Shown here one piece after another: positions 44,165-54,879 of a DNA stretch of 64,000 nucleotides. The notes below the pieces were generated by a model. It worked only from the letters and a program-made list of their open reading frames with translations, was not told the DNA's origin and ran no database searches. The translations under genes and the position numbers were made by a program. Each line of letters starts with the position of its first letter. The first letter of the stretch is position 1. This stretch comes from Rhododendron vialii (lineage: Eukaryota > Streptophyta > Magnoliopsida > Ericales > Ericaceae), in assembly GCF_030253575.1 (NCBI RefSeq), contig NC_080566.1, forward strand, positions 11,665,501 to 11,729,500, written 5' to 3'.

Positions 44165-47100
44165 ATGGCCGACGGAACTAGAACAGTGGAGGTTCGGAAA
44201 TTTGAGGAAGCGTTGCGAGCGTTGAAAGAAGCTAACGAGAAGAATGCAACGGAAATTGGGGAAATCAAGAGTTCTCTGAAAGACTTGGGGGATATCAAGG
44301 AATTGATTGCTGCCATGAGTGTGAAGTATGATCAGATGGCAGGACACGTCTACGGGAAACAACATCAAAATCAGAATGGAGGGTCTCGTACGGATCGTCA
44401 AGAACCACCGGTGTTTACTCAATTAAGGTTTCAAGTTCTTGGGAATAATTCTCTCAGGTCAGATCATTTCTCTCATACGCCCTTTACATTTAATCAGAGA
44501 TATGCTAAGATTGAATTTCGTCGATTCTATGGTGAAAATCCCCATGGGTGGCTGTATAAATGCGAAAGGTATTTCGAGTATAACGCTATAGAAAATCTTG
44601 ATAAAGTCAAATTGGCATCCCTGCATTTAGAAGATTCTTCGCTACAATGGTTCCAGTGGTTCGAAAAATGCCATCAAATCATTACCTAGGAATTGTTTAA
44701 ACAAGGGCTGTTATCACGATTTGGCCCCAATTCATATGAAGATGCGATGGGAGACTTAACCAAATTACATCAGACTGGTACTGTAAGAGCTTACCAGGAG
44801 CAATTTGAAATCTCGGCAAATAAGACCCAAGATCTTCCTGAAACTTTCTTTGTTAGCTGCTTCATAAGTGGTCTCAAAGACGAAATCCAACCAGGCGTGT
44901 TAATGTTTAGGCCAACTTCTATCACCCAGGCAATAGGACTGGCAAAACTTCAAGAAACAAGTATTGAGGCCATTACCAAGAAAACTAGAATGGGATCCAA
45001 AACAGAAGGAAATCATCCATTTTTTGTAAGTAGACCACCTGTGAGCAATGGAGGGTATGCCAGGAAGGAGTTTTCCAAGGAAATGGAGGAAAAAAGGGCA
45101 AAAGGGTTATGCTTCAAGTGTAGTGAAAAGTATACTAAAGGGCATGTGTGCAAAAAGAAGCAACTGTATGTGTTGGAAAGTGTTGAGGATGACCAACAAC
45201 TGAAGGATCAAAACCCAATTCTTGACGTGGATGAAGAGGATAGTATGGAGTAGATGCCTGGAGAAGAACCTCAGATTTTTTTGAGTGCTTTAACTGGTTC
45301 AATCTCTTACAGAACCATGAGGGTTAGAGGCAATGTTAAGAAGAAGCTCATTATAATTTTGATTGATTCAGAAAGTACTCATAACTTCTTAAATCCAGAA
45401 GTAGTCGAGAGGGCTAACATAGAAATTGAGGACACTGATTCCTTATCAGTATCAATTGCTGATGGAACAAGGATGATGAGTACAGCCATGTGCAAAAAAT
45501 TTCACTGGGAGATGCAAAGAAACAATTTTCAGGCTGATATGAGGATATTGCAATTGAAGGGATGTGATATGGTCTTAGGAATTCAATGGTTGGCAATCTT
45601 GGGCCCAGTCCAGTGGGATTTTAAGAACCTTAGCATGGAATTTCACCTCAATGGCAGAAAGCATGTTTTAAGAGGAGGGAAGAATGATGAGATGAAGATT
45701 GTGGGCTCTGGAAAGATGCAGAAACTTTTGCAAAAACAGCCTTAGGGAGCCGTAGCTCAAATCTGTTTGTTGCAAGCTGACTGCAGTATGAGGGAAGAGG
45801 ACACTCCACAAGACTTGGGAGTTATACTTTCAGAATTTGCAGACGTCTTCCAGGAGCCAAAGGAACTCCCACCCCCCAGGTCACATGACCACTGCATCCC
45901 TCTCAAACCAGGAACTGTACCAACAAATGTGAGGCCTTACAGATATCCCTACTTTCAAAAAACTGAGATTGAGAAACAAGTAAAGGAAATGCTTAATTCT
46001 GGAATAATACGGCCTAGTGTTAGTCCATACTCTTCACCAGTTCTTTTGGTTAAGAAAAAAGATGGCACATGGAAGATGTGCGTGGATTATAGGGCACTTA
46101 ACAATGCCACAGTTAAGGACAAATTTCCCATACCGGTCATCGATGAGCTTTTGGATGAATTATGTGGGGCAAAGTTCTTCTTCTCTAAGTTGGATCTCAG
46201 GTCAGGTTACCACCAAATAAGGGTTCACTCTTCTGACATTGACAAAACTGCATTTAGAACTCACGATGGTCATTATGAATTCTTAGTGATGCCTTTTGGG
46301 CTTACTAATGCCCCTTCTACTTTTCAAAGCCTAATGAATGAAGTTTTTAGGCCTTATTTGAGGACATTTATTTTGGTATTTTTTGATGATATTCTGGTAT
46401 ACAGTCAGTCTTGGGAGGCTCATTTACAACATTTGCAGTTCACTTTACAATTGCTGAGACAACACCAACTGTTTGCTAAAATGACTAAATGTGTGTTTGG
46501 TAAAACTGAGGTAGAATATCTGGGACATTTGGTATCAGCTGAGGGTGTCTCTGCTGAACCAACAAAGTTACAAGCTATTAACTCCTGGCCAGAATTAACT
46601 AACATCAAAGAGATGAGGGGATTTTTGGGTATCACTGGTTATTATAGGCGGTTCATCCGGAATTACAGTAAGATCTGCTCTCCACTTCATGGTTTGCTCA
46701 AGAAAGATTCCTTTGTATGGACCCCTGCAGCCACTACAGCTTTCCTCCAACTCAAAGCTGCTATGACTACAACACCAGCACTTGCTCTGCCCAACTATAG
46801 AAAGGATTTTGTTGTTGAATCCGATGCTTGTGGAACAGGATTGGGTGATGTTCTCATGCAGGATGGGCACCCCATAGCTTATTGGAGCAAAGGAATCTCA
46901 ACAAGGGATCAAGTACTTTCTACTTATGAAAAGGAGCTAATGGCAGTGGTGCTGGCAGTATTAAAATGGAGGCATTACCTGTTGGGTAAACACTTTCTCA
47001 TAAGGACAGATCACCAAAGTCTGAAATACCTCTTAGAGCAAAGGGTGGGAACACCTTTTCAGCAAAAATGGGTAACAAAGTTGTTGGGTTTTGATTACAC

Positions 47101-48640
47101 TATTGTTTACAAATGTGGTACGGATAATCAGGCTGCTGATGCTTTGTCCAGGAAAGGGGAGTTAATCAATTCTGCAGATCCCATTGCTATGATTCATGCA
47201 TTGTCTTGTGTGTCTACCAGTTGGATGGGTGAAGTTAAGCGAAGTTGGGAAACAGATGCTAACATTCAACAGTTGATCCTAGACCTTCAACAAGGTCAAA
47301 CTCATGTTGGATATGCTTGGGCACAAGGTATTTTAACCTACCATGGCAGGTTGGTAGTAGGGGATTCTCCACTCCGAAAACAACTTATTCATGAATTCCA
47401 CTCTTCGGCTTTAGGAGGACATTCAGGAATAGGCAAGACAACAAAGAGATTGCACAAGACCTTCTATTGGAAAGGACTTCAGCAGGATGTGGCACATTTT
47501 GTTTCTGAATGTGATACTTGTCAGAGGTACAAAAGTGAAAATGTGAAGTATCCAGGATTATTGCAACCCCTTCCCATTCCTGACAGAATTTGGTCAGATA
47601 TATCAATGGATTTCATTGAAGGACTACCAGCTTCTCAAGGTCGGACTGTGATTTTTGTGGTAATAGACAGATTGACAAAATATGGTCATTTCATGGCTCT
47701 CTCACACCCATATACAGCTAAAGATGTGGCCAAGGTATTCTTTGATCAAGTGTTTAAGTTACATGGTCTTCCTTCCACTATTGTGTCAGATAGGGATGCT
47801 GTGTTTACTAGCCATTTTTGGCATGAACTTTTTACCTTACAAGGCTGTAAACTGTGTCTTAGCACTGCTTATGATCCCCAATCGGATGGCCAAACAGAGG
47901 TTTTGAACAAATGCTTGGAGAATTACCTCAGGTGTATGACTGGAGACTATCCCAGGCAGTGGGCTAAGTGGCTCCCTCTAGCTGAGTGGTGGTATAATAC
48001 TACCTATCATTCAGCTACCAAGACTACTCCTTATTTTGCAGTTTATGGTCAAGAGCCTCCTGACCATACCTTTTGCATTTCCAAGCCTTCTTCAGTAGCT
48101 GAGGTGGGAAATTGGGTAAGGGAAAGGGCTGCTATCATCAAACATTTAAAGGAGCATTTGTCTCAAGCCCAACATAGGATGAAACATTATGCTGGCAAGG
48201 GAAGATCTGAAAGGGAATTTACAGTGGGAGATTGGGTGTTCCTCAGACTACAACCATACAAGCAAGTTACAGTGGCTTTGCACAGAAATATGAAGCTAGC
48301 CCCACGATTTTATGGCCCATATCAAGTGTTGGAAAGGGTTGGTACAGTGGCCTATAGGTTGAATTTACCAGCAGTTGCCAAAATTCACCCTGTATTTCAC
48401 GTATCCCTGCTCAAAAAGAAACTTGGGGCTAATGTGGTTGCTCAAACGACTCTACCTCCAATCAGTCCTGAAGGGGCTTTGCAACTGGAACCTGTAGCAG
48501 TTTTGGAAAGAAGAATGGTTAAAAGGGGAAATAAGGCTGTGGTCCAGTGGTTGGTGCAGTGGATGAACTCGTTTCCAGAAGATGCTACGTGGGTTGATCA
48601 TTCAGAGATTGAAGAAAAGTATCCCCATTTCCAGCCTTGA
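44165..48640 (+). pseudogene. Chromovirus gag-pol coding region (fossil)
   Basis: Approximate parts: gag 44165-45250, with the CFKC...GHVC knuckle near 45110; protease about 45290-45640; reverse transcriptase about 45980-46600, with FDDILVY near 46380; RNase H about 46790-47160; integrase about 47380-48100, with its HHCC finger near 47390-47520 and core motifs DRLTKYGHF and DRDAVF; chromodomain about 48480-48635. The region is broken as a whole, so no functional product is proposed. Confidence 0.9.
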
Positions 48641-48669
48641 GGACAAGGCTGTTTCCAAGCAGCAGGGAA

Positions 48670-48842
48670 TGTTACGTCCAAGCTAGTAATTAGGAATAGA
48701 ATGGTAATTCTGTGTTTCCGTGATTTTAGGGAGTTAGTTGAGAAGTTAGTTAGGAGTGAGTGGAGGGAAATGTAGGGGAGTGGATATTAATAATGGGGAA
48801 TCCCCGTATCCAGTGTGTGTAATCTTTTTCCAAGAAATAACA
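48670..48842 (+). repeat. 3' LTR of the chromovirus
   Basis: 173 bp, from TGTTACGTCC to ATAACA. It is shorter than the 5' copy and differs from it at about four bases in the shared part. A purine tract (AGCAGCAGGGAA) ends directly before it. Confidence 0.9.
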
Positions 48843-48984
48843 ATGCGCGAGGGGAGGAGGAAGGGAGGAGGCGTTGGCGAAGCTGCGTGAGGGAAGGGTC
48901 CGGAGGCGTTCGCAAAGAGAGGGTGATAGAGAGAGGCCGTTCTCCCAGGTTTCGGAAATTAGACGGGGAAAGTGTGATTGGGAA

Positions 48985-49597
48985 TAGGACTCTAAATGAA
49001 CTGAGTCATTCGCGAACTATTCGAGGCTCGGTTCGATAAGAGTTCGTTCGAGCTCGATTCGTCTGCTAAACGAACTGAACCTGAACCTCAATTCTAGGCT
49101 CGTTCCGTAAATGAGCCGAACCTGAGCCTAACGGTATTCAGCTCGGTTAGGTTCGCGAACCTATACTTAAATTTAATTAATAATTCAATAGAGGCTATTT
49201 GTAAATGTAAAAAATTTTAAGGTTGTATATATAATTCAATACTTATTTTTCTCTCAAATTCTATACGATCAATGAGAGAATTTGGGTTCGCTTGAGTTTA
49301 ATGAGCTGAGCCGAATTAAACCTGAGTCTTAACGAGCTCAATTCGAGGTTAGATTCGGCTCAGCTCGATTCATTTGAGTTTAATAAGCCAAACTCGAGCC
49401 AAGATGTTCAAGTTCGAATCGAACCCGAGCCGAATCCGAGCTGAACTCGAGCAAGACTAGTATCTTAACGAACCCAACCGAGCCGAACCCGAGCCTTGAA
49501 AAATTTTAACGAGCCGAACTCAAGCCGAACCTATACCTTAACGAACCTGAGCCGAACTCAATAGGGTTCGGCTCGATTCGGTTCGTTTACAGCTCTA
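48985..49597. mobile_element. hAT-type non-autonomous element rich in GAGCCGAAC words
   Basis: The left end TAGGACTCTAAATGAACTGA matches the reverse complement of the right end (TAGAGCTGTAAACGAACCGA) at 15 of 20 bases. Flanks ATTGGGAA and CTTGGGAA agree at seven of eight bases, fitting the 8-bp target duplication of hAT elements. The inside is made of degenerate GAGCCGAAC and GGCTCGGTTCG motifs in both orientations. No ORF. Confidence 0.78.
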
Positions 49598-49807
49598 CTT
49601 GGGAATGATCAAAAAGTATTAAGTATTTACAGACATGCCATTGTTTAGAATGGAAGGCGGAGAATTATGCAATGGCAAAATCTGAACCATTGGTTGTCTT
49701 TTGGATTTAAAACCAGTCATGATTTATTATAGTACATAGATAGATAGGAATATAAAAAATTGAAATTTGGTTTGAACAATCAACGGTAGATAAGTTTAAA
49801 GTTAAAC

Positions 49808-51046
49808 TAGAGATGATAAATAAGCGGGTTTGAGTAGGTTGAAACGGGTCATAAGTTGAATATGGTCGGGTTGAATACGGGCAAAAGTCGACGGGTTAAA
49901 ACCGGATTGGGTCAAATATGGATCAATTCATACTCAAGCCCGACCCGACTCGACTCGTTTCCTTCCTTTTATACGGCATTTGGCTGACGTTCCCATATTA
50001 TTTCCTGCTTCGAGTCGGAAAAAAAGTCAATTTTGATTTTCAAAATAGTTTAGGGTGGTTTGGATTAAAAAAATAAGGAGTGACTTTTTTGTCTCTATTA
50101 AAAAAAATCACATTTGTTAGTTTAATTTTGCGTAAAATTTTTGTGACTTATTGATTCGTCTCGGTGAGAGTAATCGAAAAAGTAAATTTTTTTGTTTGAA
50201 ACTCATATATTTTTTTTATAAAAAGACAAAAATAAATAAGAAAAGACAGCTTTTTACCCCTTTTTTTTTCCTTTTTTAAGAAAACTATGAGTTTTGATGG
50301 AAAAGAAAAACTTTTTCGATTATAAATCCTAAAAGTTTGAGGCAAATATAACAAATGCAAAAAAAAAAATTGAATAAAATAAAAATAAGTCACTCCAAAA
50401 GTGTGTTGGATAGTCCAGAGCTCTCTCTCCCTTCTCACCGTGTAGAATTTGGAATTTGGGTGTTGTGTACCTCTGAGCCGTCAGATCGTGCATCCGACGG
50501 CTCGGATTTCATATCTGCAACTAACGATCGAGAGTCGTTCATTAATTGTTACTTGCCGAAATGAGATTTGAGCCGTCGGATACACGATCCGACGGCTTGA
50601 AGGTGCCTAGCACGATGTTGCACACACTATTGCACAACACCATCCCCAATTCGTAGAATTTTCTCTCCAACAAAACACAGTTCAAGATGGAAGAGAGATA
50701 AAACACACAGAGAGAGATAGAGAGGGAGAGGAGAGAGAGATCAGTGATTAAAAAGAACGGGATTGAAGAGAGAGAGAGAGAGATTAGTGATTAAAAAAAA
50801 CCAGGAATTTAGTTGTGGAAATCAGTTGAGTTGGGTGGGAGCAAATTAAATATAATAAACGGCAAGTTGATCTTTTAGTTTCAACTCATATTTAATCTAT
50901 ATGCAAGTCATCTAAATCCATAAAATCAGTAGGTTCATTAAGTTAGTCCAATTACAATCCATATTTAAATATGGGTAGGTTTGGACTAATTATAAATGGA
51001 TGGGTTTGGTTGAAACCATATTACTGGACCTAAATTGTCACCTCTA
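49808..51046. mobile_element. Second hAT-type non-autonomous element, 8-bp TSD intact
   Basis: The perfect 8-bp duplication AGTTAAAC lies at 49800-49807 and 51047-51054. The ends are TAGAGATGATAAATAAG and, reversed, TAGAGGTGACAATTTAG (13 of 17 alike). The terminal parts are rich in GGGTTGGGTC-like words. The middle holds imperfect palindromes such as GAGCCGTCGGAT...ATCCGACGGCTC (50460-50600) and GA-rich tracts, and looks like separate inserted DNA. There is no transposase. Confidence 0.85.
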
Positions 51047-51396
51047 AGTTAAACTATTCATAGCCGTCTATTTTATAAGCTAAAATTTAATTTTTGAAAT
51101 ACCTATCGATATCCGATAAATATGATTTTTTTTTGTGAATGTACTACTCTGCGGACTCTACAAAATGAACGATTCAGATTACTGAAAAAAAATGTACGGT
51201 AAGACCGCAATATGTGGTGGAACCCATGGTTTCCACCCTAGATGGAAAGAATTTTAACTCTTATATTTATGAAAGTCACTCATGTATTTAATAAATATAA
51301 TTATCTACACAGATATAACAAATGGATGGGTAGCACAGTGGTACAATGGTGTGTACTCTAACAGTCATTTGTTGCAGGAGGAGTACTAGGGACAAA

Positions 51397-51545
51397 GAAA
51401 ATTGGCAAAGAAAATATCCTTAAAGTGCACATAAACGGCTCAAATTTAGAAAATTGGCAAAGAAAATATCCTTAAAGTGCACATAAACGGCTCAAATTTA
51501 CTGTGCAGTGTATTTTCTTACACTTTAAGGGTATTTTCTTTGCAC
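51397..51545. repeat. 52-bp tandem duplication with an inverted third copy
   Basis: GAAAATTGGCAAAGAAAATA starts at 51397 and 51449. At 51517-51545 the reverse complement of its core follows (CACTTTAAGGGTATTTTCTT). This may be a small foldback element. Confidence 0.8.
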
Positions 51546-51582
51546 CTAACATTTCTCTTGTTGCAGTGGTACAATGGTACTC

Positions 51583-52335
51583 TAACATCCTGACGGCTCG
51601 GCTGCTGCCGGGTCTATTAGGCTCCGTTCCAGAAATCTTCTTAAAAAATAAACAGCTTATTTCATATTTTCAAACTCAAAACTAATATAAATGAAAAATA
51701 TTTTTTCAATTTTTTTTGCATCGTATAAAAGATATCGATGAGATCTTTCAAATAAGATCCATATTGTATATTTTTAGATTTCAATAAGTCCATAATTTTT
51801 GAGCTTGAAATTGCCTTATTAAAAAATAAGAGCTTTTTTTGCATTGCGGAACGGGGCCTTAGGGATCACAATGGAAATTTTTTGGTCGGTTTTCATCACC
51901 TTATTGGTTCATGTTCTATCCTTGCAGCTGAATTATGGGGGTGTGAATGGATTATCTCTTCATTCTCTTGCCATAGATCACAACGGGTCCAAGATTGATA
52001 TTGGTGTGGATAGCTCTGCCATACTAAAACTTCTAAATGATCAATAATGCCTTTCACATCCTTTGCACAATTTAATTGGTGAATGCAGCTGGCTCATCTC
52101 ACAATTCCAATCGGTAGAGCTTAGGTTTGATCCACGGGAAGCTAACAAATGTGAGGACTTGCTGGCAAAAGAAGCTCAAAATATGTCGTTTGGTTTTATT
52201 TCCTTTTATGTTACATATGTTGCGTTGTTATTTCAATTACAAGAAGACTGTAGGGATTAAATACCCAAGACTTATTTTTAATTCGTAATAGATAACTTAT
52301 CATTTGCATAAAAAAAACAGAAAAAAGAAAGAAAG
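51583..52335 (+). mobile_element. LINE RNase H remnant split by a MITE
   Basis: Before 51617 and after 51861 the reading continues DGSAAAGS then RDHNGNFLVGF and AAELWG, then SHPLHNLIGEC and REANKCEDLLAKEA, the usual plant LINE RNase H pattern. The frame shifts once near 51960 and meets a stop at 52045-52047. It ends in an A-rich tail (52308-52335). The 5' part of the LINE is absent. Confidence 0.7.
51620..51858. mobile_element. Harbinger/Tourist-type MITE, 239 bp
   Basis: The terminal inverted repeats are GGCTCCGTTCC and GGCCCCGTTCC (reversed right end). The 3-bp duplication TTA (51617-51619 and 51859-51861) is typical of PIF/Harbinger insertion. The inside is AT-rich with no ORF. It sits within LINE RNase H coding sequence and is therefore younger than that copy. 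Confidence 0.85.
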
Positions 52336-52900
52336 TAAATGTACGAATTTTTGGAAGAAAAACCGCAAAATCACCTTATTTTTAGCAATTCCACCTTACT
52401 TTTTATGTGGGATTTTGATCTAATAGCTAAAATTTACCCATTTTTGATCTAATGGCTGAAATTTACTAGGGCATCAATGCCCCAATAGCACATTAGGCAT
52501 CATAGAAAAATTCCTTCTTACGGCAGTGGTAGGGTGGGCGTTACCATGATGAACATAAACTACTCTAATTGATGCGATTTGATTTCGCCGCTATCCATTA
52601 GTTTGGATGCGATTCCACGATGGAATCAACTTCCAAATTATCGTGAGAAGGACGACCAATGCGACAGCGATGAAAATCTCCTTTGAACAAAGAAAAATGA
52701 TTTTCACACTTTTTTTTTTAATTATTCACGTTTTTTTTTATTCACATGAATGAAGTACAATATTGTCAAATGAATGTGTAAAAAAATGTATTAAAAAAAA
52801 CAGAAAGTTTAGAAAGCAGGATACTGACCCACGACCTAAAAACAGGATAGGCAAGAAAATGATCAGATGTGGTAGGAACAATTACGTGTAAGACAGTAAA
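52336..52900. other. Intergenic DNA, no gene seen
   Basis: AT-rich with several A and T runs. The left end of the pararetrovirus fossil lies somewhere near its right border. Confidence 0.4.
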
Positions 52901-53078
52901 ATAATTACAATGCAGACCAATATTTTCAAGGATTTTTAAACTAATTACAGTACCTTATATATATTTCACCAGAACTTCTAGATATTCACCGTTAGAACCC
53001 CTTTGAATTCCTTTGTGATTCTGCTTTTTATTATTCATATTTCCGCCTTTTATTTACACAGTACCCCAGGCAAAATTG

Positions 53079-53091
53079 GTATCAGAGCCTA
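53079..53091 (+). other. Pararetrovirus primer-binding site
   Basis: TGGTATCAGAGCC, complementary to initiator tRNA-Met, marks the origin of minus-strand synthesis and the conventional start of caulimovirid genome numbering. Confidence 0.88.
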
Positions 53092-53191
53092 CAGTACTAT
53101 TTGTTAATTCAAGTAGCCAGATTATAGATCCTTATTATTGTTTAGTTTATTATTTACTGTTATGGTTTAGCATTTATTTGTTTAGTTTGTT

Positions 53192-54167
53192 ATGATTAAT
53201 GAATTAATTAATGCAATTAGTCCTAGTTTAAGTGAGATTAGATCCCAACAGTCAAAACAAAATATCCAGATTAAAACAAGTTTCCAGCTAATAGAGCAAC
53301 TTAGCAATAACCTAGATAAAAAATTTAGCTTAGAAGTTAGAGGTAATATAGTAACTAGAAATCAGTTTGAAGAGTTTTCAACAAAATCTCTTGAGCAAAC
53401 TACCCAGATCTTGAAAAGAATTAGCAGATCCAGATCTTGGAAGCAGTTAGAAAATCTAGATTACTTTAAAGATTTACATTCAAAAATATTAAGGAGAATC
53501 AGTAAGTTAGAAGAAAAGCAGCTCATAATATCAGAGAAATTGCCCTGCAAACAGGATATAATAGATCTGATCAGTAAGTTAGATGTTACTCGGCCCAAGG
53601 ATATAGAAACAGAAACCAAAAAATTAGTAGAAAGTCTTAGATTTGAGGTTGACAGAATAAAACAGAACTCAGTTCAAGTTAAGGCAGAAGTGGATAGTAA
53701 ACTCCAGAAAATAGAGATTCTTTTAGAAGAAGTAAAGAAATTAGCTAATGGAGAATGAATAGTTGCGATAGTTTATTTTATAAATAGCATTGGAAAATTC
53801 GGGAAAAGTTCAACCAGACCCTATCGGATTATCTAGTTTCAAGCCAACAGGCAAAACAGACGAGACTATTATTAAGCAGAATAATACAATTATTGAACTT
53901 TTGATCAGCCTTAGCCATAGATTAGTAGAGACATCAGAAAAGTTAGACCAGTTGTCTATTAGAATAGATAAACTCCAGGAAGGAAAGGCTTTAGAAGCTT
54001 TAACCTCCAAAATAAACCAGATTAGTATTTCAGCCTCAACCGGACATCTAGAACCTAAAAGATCCAATAGATCTTTGCAGAACCATACATTTTATTATAA
54101 TATATTTGGCACTCCCGATCCAAATAAAGGAAAGAGACCAGAAATTCCTCAATCTTCAGGAACCTAG
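53192..54167 (+). pseudogene. Pararetrovirus 5' ORFs (coiled-coil proteins), fossil
   Basis: Two small reading regions, about 53190-53760 and 53790-54170, encode Lys/Glu/Gln-rich heptad-like proteins. By position they could be virion-associated or transmission-type proteins. No family signature is certain. Confidence 0.6.
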
Positions 54168-54877
54168 TGATGGCGTCTAGCAGTAAAACCAAAGTTAGTG
54201 GGATTTCTTTGCTAAATAAAGTATTTGAAAAACAACCAGTTGAAGAAAATAGAATAGAAGGAATCATAGATCCAGAAGTTCAGTTAGACAGATTCAGAAA
54301 TCATAGTTTAGAATTATTAGACCCAACGGTATTATATAGATCACAGAATTTCTTCAATAGAGAAGTCAGAAATTATAATAGCTATCATGAAAAACCAGTC
54401 AGTGTTATAACTGAAGACCAGCTAGAAATTTTAGAGATGATTACTCCGAAGAGTTTCAATGAGCTTAAACAGTTAAGGTTAGGCCTTATACACCTAGGTT
54501 TAATTACTATAGGAATAAAAGGTTTAGCTAGACAAGACTTAGGAACCAAAGTATTGGTCATGATTTTTTATAATAGGTTTACAAATCAAGAACAAGCCTT
54601 AATAGGAAGCATGGAGTTAGACATGAACAGTAATTGCCAGATCGTTTACTGCATACCAGATTTTCAGATGAGACTTGATGAATTTTACCAGCATATAAAA
54701 ATAGGAATTAAGGCAAGGGGATATCACATGATCCCTGATGTTCATAACCTTTTAGTATGTGTAAATTTTATAGGAAAACTGAGCAATCACAGTAGCACCA
54801 GATATAAGCTTAGAACAGATCAAGCTTTAAAAGCTTTAGGTACCAGAGGTATCCAGGTCATAGAAGCTAAAAAATGA
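54167..54877 (+). pseudogene. Pararetrovirus movement protein region, fossil
   Basis: About 236 codons resembling the 30K movement proteins of caulimovirids, with a hydrophobic core (RLGLIHLGLITIGIKGLARQ) followed by a conserved stretch around LVMIFYNRF. Such proteins widen plasmodesmata for virus passage. It directly follows the second small ORF. Confidence 0.75.
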
Positions 54878-54879
54878 GA

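Larger units (their letters stand above)
43885..48847 (+). mobile_element. Ty3/gypsy chromovirus fossil (Reina-like), with target-site duplications
   Basis: An LTR retrotransposon with TG...CA LTRs at 43890-44116 and 48670-48842. It is flanked by the 5-bp duplication ATGCG (43885-43889 and 48843-48847). A primer-binding site for initiator tRNA-Met follows the 5' LTR and a short purine tract precedes the 3' LTR. Parts in order: gag with a CCHC knuckle, protease, reverse transcriptase, RNase H, integrase and a C-terminal chromodomain. That order, the chromodomain, the 5-kb size and the very short LTRs fit the chromovirus Reina group. It is broken, with roughly three interruptions, although much of pol still reads through. 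The LTRs differ at about four of 173 aligned bases, which suggests insertion on the order of one to two million years ago at usual plant rates. Confidence 0.93.

Noticed and set aside
44123-44422. Minus-strand ORFs opposite gag, and smaller ORFs inside pol
   Set aside because: They lie within the chromovirus coding region and have no family resemblance.
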